Shown here: in pieces, positions 60,543-64,000 of the stretch
Numbering within the stretch: the stretch's first letter is position 1
How the letters are laid out: each line of letters opens with the position of its first letter
Assembly (NCBI GenBank): GCA_019973575.1
Contig: BPUI01000001.1
Span: 1,314,342 to 1,378,341, forward strand
Length of the DNA: 64,000 nt
Direction: 5' to 3'
Source of the DNA: Gemmatimonadetes bacterium T265
GTDB taxonomy: Bacteria > Gemmatimonadota > Gemmatimonadetes > Gemmatimonadales > Gemmatimonadaceae
Position numbers and translations under genes: made by a program
The notes under the pieces: model-generated
The model's database searches: none
Seen by the model: only the letters and a program-made list of their open reading frames with translations
What the model was told of the DNA's origin: nothing

Positions 60543-63500
60543 ATGACAGCCTCCGTCCCTGCCGACCTCGAGACGACGCCGGACGCACGCACCGCGACCG
60601 CGCGGGCCGCTCCGGCGGCGCCGACCAACATCCCGGCCGCCCTGTCCTCGTTCGTGGGGCGCGCGCGCGAGGTGGCGAGCGTCCGCGCGGCGCTCGAGGG
60701 TGCGCGGCTGCTGACGCTCACCGGGCCGGGCGGCGCGGGGAAGACGCGGCTCGCCCGCGAAGTCGCGGCCGCGCTGGCCGCGGCCGCCTCGTACGCCGAC
60801 GGCGTGTGGTGGGTGGAGCTCGCGCCGGTGGCCGCGGGAGACGACGTGGCACCTGCCGTCGCGAGCGTGCTCGGCGTGCGCCTCGAGTCGGCCGGCGGCG
60901 CGGCCGCGGTGCTCGCGGCGGCGGTCGGCCCGCGCCACCTCCTCCTCGTCCTCGACAACTGCGAGCACGTGGTCGCCGCAGCGGCCGCGCTCGCCGACGC
61001 ACTCCTGCGCACCTGCCCGCAGCTAACGGTCCTGGCCACGAGCCGGGAGGCGCTCGCCGTGGAGGGGGAGGCGGCGTGGGTGGTGCCGCCGCTCGCCCAC
61101 CCGCCGCGGGCGCGCCAGGCCGACCCGTTCGACGCCGACCCGCGCGGGGCCCCGTCGGGCCGCACGGCGGCCGACGTCGGGGGGTACGACGCCGTGCAGC
61201 TCTTCGTCGAGCGCGCCCGCGGCGTGCAGGCCGCCTTCGCGCTCGCCGACCGCAACGCCGACGCCGTCGCCGCTGTCTGCGCGCGGCTCGACGGCGTCCC
61301 GCTCGCCCTCGAGCTGGCCGCGGCGCACGTCGGCGCTCTCGGCGTCGAGCAGCTGGCCGAGCGGCTCGACGACGTGCTCGGGCTGCTCACGCGCGGCCGG
61401 CGCACGGCGGCGCCCCGGCACCAGACGCTGCGCGCGGTGCTCGACTGGAGCTACGCGCTGCTCGCGCCCGCGGAGCAGGCGCTGCTCTGCCGGATGAGCG
61501 TGTTCCGCGACGCGGCCACGCTCGACGCCGTCGCGGCCGTGTGCGGGGCGGGCGGCGGGGGGAACGACGCGGCCACCGTGGCCGCGTTAGGCCGGCTGGT
61601 CGAGCAGTCGCTCGTGCAGGTGCGCGACGTCGCGGACGCGTCCGGGGGCGAGGTGCGCTACGCGCTCCTCGAGACGGTGCGGCAGTACGGCGCCGAGCGG
61701 CTGGCCGGCACGGCGGAGGAGGTCGCGCTGCGGGACCGGCACCTCGCGTGGGCGGCGGATTACCTGACGCGCGCCGAGGAGCGGTTCTGGAGCGCGCGAT
61801 GGGTGGACGAGTCGGCCCGCCTCACGCCCGTGCTCGACGACCTGCGCGCCGCGGTGCAGTGGGCGGCCGCCGCGGTCGCCTCGCGCGCGGGCGGCACGCC
61901 GTCGCCGGACGACGCGGGCCGGGCGGAGGCGGCGCTGCGCGTCGCGGGCGGGCTGCTCTGGCACTGGATGGCGGCCGGCAACTTCGGCGTGGCCATCCCG
62001 CTGACGGAAACCGCGTTGCGGACGGCGGTCGTGGCGGGGCTGGCCGCGGGCGCTCCCCCGATCTGGGCCCCTGCGCCGGGCGCCTCGCCCGGGGCCCGTC
62101 GCGCGCTCGCCGGGGCGGTCACGGCCGTGGCGGGGCTGTACGTCATCGGGAACCGCGTCTCGGACGGGGTGGCGGCCGCGGAGCGCTCGGTGGCGTTGTG
62201 GGAAGCCGAGGCGCGGCGCGCCGAGGCCGAGGGCGGCGACCACAGCGCTTGGCGGTGGCTCGTCTATGCGCGCATCCCGCTGGCGGAGGGGCATTCCGCG
62301 GCCGGCGACATGCGCGTTCCGCTCGCGCTCAGCGCGGCGAACGTCCTCGAAGGGCGGGCGTTAGGGAGCCGCGAGGTCTGGTTCGCGCTCGCCCGCCACG
62401 GGCGCCTGCTCTACGCGGCTGGTGACCACGCCGCCGCGCGCCTGGCGCTCGACGAGGCGATCGCCTCGCTGGCGGCCGGGGGCGAGTTTACGATGCTCGC
62501 CAACACGGAGCAGACGCGCGCCGAGGTGGGGCTTGCGACCGGGGACCTTGCGGACGCAGCGGCGCACCTGCGGGCGGCGATCGCCGCGCAGCGCGACGAG
62601 CTCACGTCGTGGGTGTTCGTGCGCAGCCTCGACCTCGCGGCGCAGCTCGCGCTGGCCGGCGCGCTGCCGGGGGCGCCCGTCGACGCGGCGGTCCGGCTGC
62701 TCGGCGCCGCGGCCGGCATCCGCCGGCGCGCGGGCATCGACGTGATCTACTACGACCGGCCGGCGTACGACCGCACCACCTCGCGCGCGCGGGAGCGGTG
62801 CGCCGAGCCCGCGTTCCGCGCCGCGTGGGACGCGGGGGAATGCCTTGCCGTTCGCGCAGCCTACGAGTACGCGGTCGCGCTGCCGTGGCCGACGGCGCCC
62901 GCCGGCGCGGCGCCGCCCGGGGATGGCGCGCGAGCGGCCGACGCGCTGGTCGGCGCGGCACGCGGCACGTCGGCCGGCCCCTCCACGCTCGGCCTGCGGG
63001 TGCTCGGCCCGCTCGCCCTCGCCGCCAACGGGGTGCCGACGACCGAGCCGCTCCCGTTAGGCAAGGTCGCCGAGCTGCTGCTCTGGCTCGTGCTCCACCC
63101 GGCCGGCACCAAGGAGCAGATCGGGCTCGACCTGTGGCCGGACGCCTCGGCCGCGCAGCTCCGCTCCAACTTCCACTTCACGCTCCACCACCTGCGCCGC
63201 ACGCTCGGCGACCGCCGATGGGTCGCGCACGAGCAGGGGCACTACCGCCTGGCGCGCGCGCTCGAGGCCGGAGGCGGCGGGTCCGCGGCGCGCCTCGCCT
63301 GCGACGCCGACGCGCTGTTCGCCACGGCGGACCTGCTCCGGGCGGCCGCCCGCACCCGCGCGCCGCTGGACGCCGCCGGGCTCGACGGCGCGGCGCTCGG
63401 GGAGGCGCGGCGCGTCCTCGCCGCGTCCGCCGGCGAGCTCGGCGCCGGGCTCGCGTTAGGCGACTGGGTGGTGCCGCACCAGGACCGGGCGCGCGCGGCG

Positions 63501-63767
63501 TGGGAGGACGGCATGGCCGTCGTCGCACACGCGCTCGCCGCGGCCGGCCGCCACGCCGAGGCGCTCGCGGCGTACGAGGCCGTCCTCGCGCGCGACCCGC
63601 TGCGCGAGGCCGCGCACCGCGCGGTGATGGCGGTCCACGCGGCGGCGGGCGAGCCGGCGCGCGCCCTCGCCCACTACGACGCGCTCGCCGCGCTGCTCGC
63701 GCGCGAGGTGGGCGCGCGCCCGTCGCGCGAGACGCAGGCCCTCGCCGAGCGGCTGCGGGCGGCGTAG
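60543..63767 (+). CDS. Large NB-ARC/TPR transcriptional regulator with C-terminal SARP/BTAD domain
   Basis: 1074 residues from ATG 60543. N-terminal NTPase: LSSFVGRAREVASVRAALEG, Walker A TGPGGAGKTRLAREVA near residues 60-75, Walker B LLVLDNCEHV near 136, and GLPL-like GVPLALELAA near 252. A TPR-rich middle covers residues ~400-800. The C-terminal ~260 residues form the SARP-type winged-helix (LRVLGPLALAANGVPTTEPL, then EQIGLDLWPDASAAQLRSNF) and the bacterial transcriptional activator domain (AYEAVLARDPLREAAHRAVM). In AfsR-like proteins the SARP part is N-terminal, so the order is reversed here. The domain order predicts ATP-gated activation; targets unknown. Several TTA-GGC codon pairs are present. 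Confidence 0.88.
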   Translation: MTASVPADLETTPDARTATARAAPAAPTNIPAALSSFVGRAREVASVRAALEGARLLTLTGPGGAGKTRLAREVAAALAAAASYADGVWWVELAPVAAGDDVAPAVASVLGVRLESAGGAAAVLAAAVGPRHLLLVLDNCEHVVAAAAALADALLRTCPQLTVLATSREALAVEGEAAWVVPPLAHPPRARQADPFDADPRGAPSGRTAADVGGYDAVQLFVERARGVQAAFALADRNADAVAAVCARLDGVPLALELAAAHVGALGVEQLAERLDDVLGLLTRGRRTAAPRHQTLRAVLDWSYALLAPAEQALLCRMSVFRDAATLDAVAAVCGAGGGGNDAATVAALGRLVEQSLVQVRDVADASGGEVRYALLETVRQYGAERLAGTAEEVALRDRHLAWAADYLTRAEERFWSARWVDESARLTPVLDDLRAAVQWAAAAVASRAGGTPSPDDAGRAEAALRVAGGLLWHWMAAGNFGVAIPLTETALRTAVVAGLAAGAPPIWAPAPGASPGARRALAGAVTAVAGLYVIGNRVSDGVAAAERSVALWEAEARRAEAEGGDHSAWRWLVYARIPLAEGHSAAGDMRVPLALSAANVLEGRALGSREVWFALARHGRLLYAAGDHAAARLALDEAIASLAAGGEFTMLANTEQTRAEVGLATGDLADAAAHLRAAIAAQRDELTSWVFVRSLDLAAQLALAGALPGAPVDAAVRLLGAAAGIRRRAGIDVIYYDRPAYDRTTSRARERCAEPAFRAAWDAGECLAVRAAYEYAVALPWPTAPAGAAPPGDGARAADALVGAARGTSAGPSTLGLRVLGPLALAANGVPTTEPLPLGKVAELLLWLVLHPAGTKEQIGLDLWPDASAAQLRSNFHFTLHHLRRTLGDRRWVAHEQGHYRLARALEAGGGGSAARLACDADALFATADLLRAAARTRAPLDAAGLDGAALGEARRVLAASAGELGAGLALGDWVVPHQDRARAAWEDGMAVVAHALAAAGRHAEALAAYEAVLARDPLREAAHRAVMAVHAAAGEPARALAHYDALAALLAREVGARPSRETQALAERLRAA

Positions 63768-63784
63768 GGCGCGGCCGCGCGGCG

Positions 63785-64000
63785 TTAGGCGCGCGCGCCC
63801 CGCCGGCGGGCCCCGGCGCACGCCGCGGCGGCGCCGAGGCCGGCGGCGAGGAGCGCCACCGTCCCCGGCTCCGGCACCGCCGCGATGCTCGCGGCGTACG
63901 CCGGGGTGCCCGGCGCGTCGTCGCTGTAGTTGCCGAACGTGAGCGCGAACGACTGGCCGTCCCACGTGAGCGGGATCGGCGTCACCGCCAACGTCTGGCA
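63785..64000 (-). CDS. PEP-CTERM exported protein, 5' truncated by window edge
   Basis: The last 71 residues of a minus-strand gene running in from the right edge. The C-terminus ends AAVPEPGTVALLAAGLGAAA followed by a short hydrophobic stretch and a basic RRRGARA: the PEP-CTERM sorting signal (Pro-Glu-Pro, transmembrane helix, Arg cluster) recognised by exosortase. The upstream WDGQSFALTFGNYSDD is part of a beta-rich ectodomain. The stop codon TAA lies inside GCCTAAC. Exosortase genes are not in the window. Confidence 0.85.
   Translation of the reverse strand, partial: CQTLAVTPIPLTWDGQSFALTFGNYSDDAPGTPAYAASIAAVPEPGTVALLAAGLGAAAACAGARRRGARA

Noticed and set aside
1-64000. CRISPR arrays, tRNA or rRNA genes, prophage
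   Set aside because: No regular 25-40 bp repeat-spacer pattern, tRNA arm consensus or phage gene was seen. The only regular repeat array (4838-4976) has a 14-bp period.

Overview
The window is very GC-rich, densely coding DNA without any rRNA, tRNA, phage, insertion sequence or CRISPR array that I could see. It holds a chromosomal replication-origin neighbourhood: rpmH, rnpA, yidD and yidC on the minus strand, dnaA and dnaN on the plus strand, and the RNase P RNA gene a few kilobases away. The composition, the large share of exported Ala/Pro-rich proteins and small lipoproteins, the TonB-dependent receptor, class-C serine hydrolases, paired M16 peptidases, an ECF42-type sigma factor and a PEP-CTERM protein suggest a Gram-negative, free-living bacterium, most likely of the Gemmatimonadota. 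That placement is an inference from gene content, not from a marker-gene tree.

Layout. 1-4.4 kb: a partial YdjC-like deacetylase, an AraC-type regulator, a small lipoprotein and a TPR protein. 4.4-9.9 kb: thioredoxin 2, a striking 14-bp-period repeat array, an S1/P1 nuclease, a DinB-fold protein, a low-affinity iron permease homologue, a translationally coupled PIG-L deacetylase/glycosyltransferase pair and a PEBP protein. 9.9-18.5 kb: an ATPase, lipoproteins, a lytic transglycosylase, a TylF-like methyltransferase, uracil phosphoribosyltransferase, a DUF2225 protein and a zinc-protease-like protein. 18.5-28.2 kb: rnpB, a second AraC-type regulator, a metallo-beta-lactamase-fold protein, yidC, yidD, rnpA, rpmH, an ECF42 sigma factor with its DGPF/YCII partner, and dnaA. 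The 267-bp dnaA-dnaN gap carries a cluster of DnaA-box-like TCCACA words and an AT-rich segment and is the best oriC candidate.

28.4-37 kb: dnaN, a pentapeptide-repeat protein, a DUF4126 membrane protein, an ABC exporter, a bestrophin-like channel, a TonB-C-domain protein and an M30-like metalloprotease. 37-45 kb: a minus-strand block with a Met/His-rich outer-membrane-type protein, a small Cys/His/Met-rich exported protein, a TonB-dependent receptor and a LytS/LytR-type two-component system; it looks like a metal, perhaps copper, handling and sensing locus. 45-54 kb: small exported or membrane proteins, a PIN-domain toxin gene interrupted by an amber codon, murB, an M16 peptidase pair bracketed by REP-like inverted repeats, a DUF2231 protein, a histone-H1-like protein and hisIE. 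54-64 kb: exported proteins of unknown role, two serine hydrolases, a lipoprotein, a large NB-ARC/TPR regulator with a C-terminal SARP-like domain, and the C-terminus of a PEP-CTERM protein.

Genes left of the origin lie mainly on the minus strand and many genes on the right lie on the plus strand, as expected for replication leaving from about 28.3 kb. Across the window the heptamer GTTAGGC/GCCTAAC occurs about 29 times, mostly inside genes as a rare TTA codon followed by GGC. It is the most unusual global signal I found.
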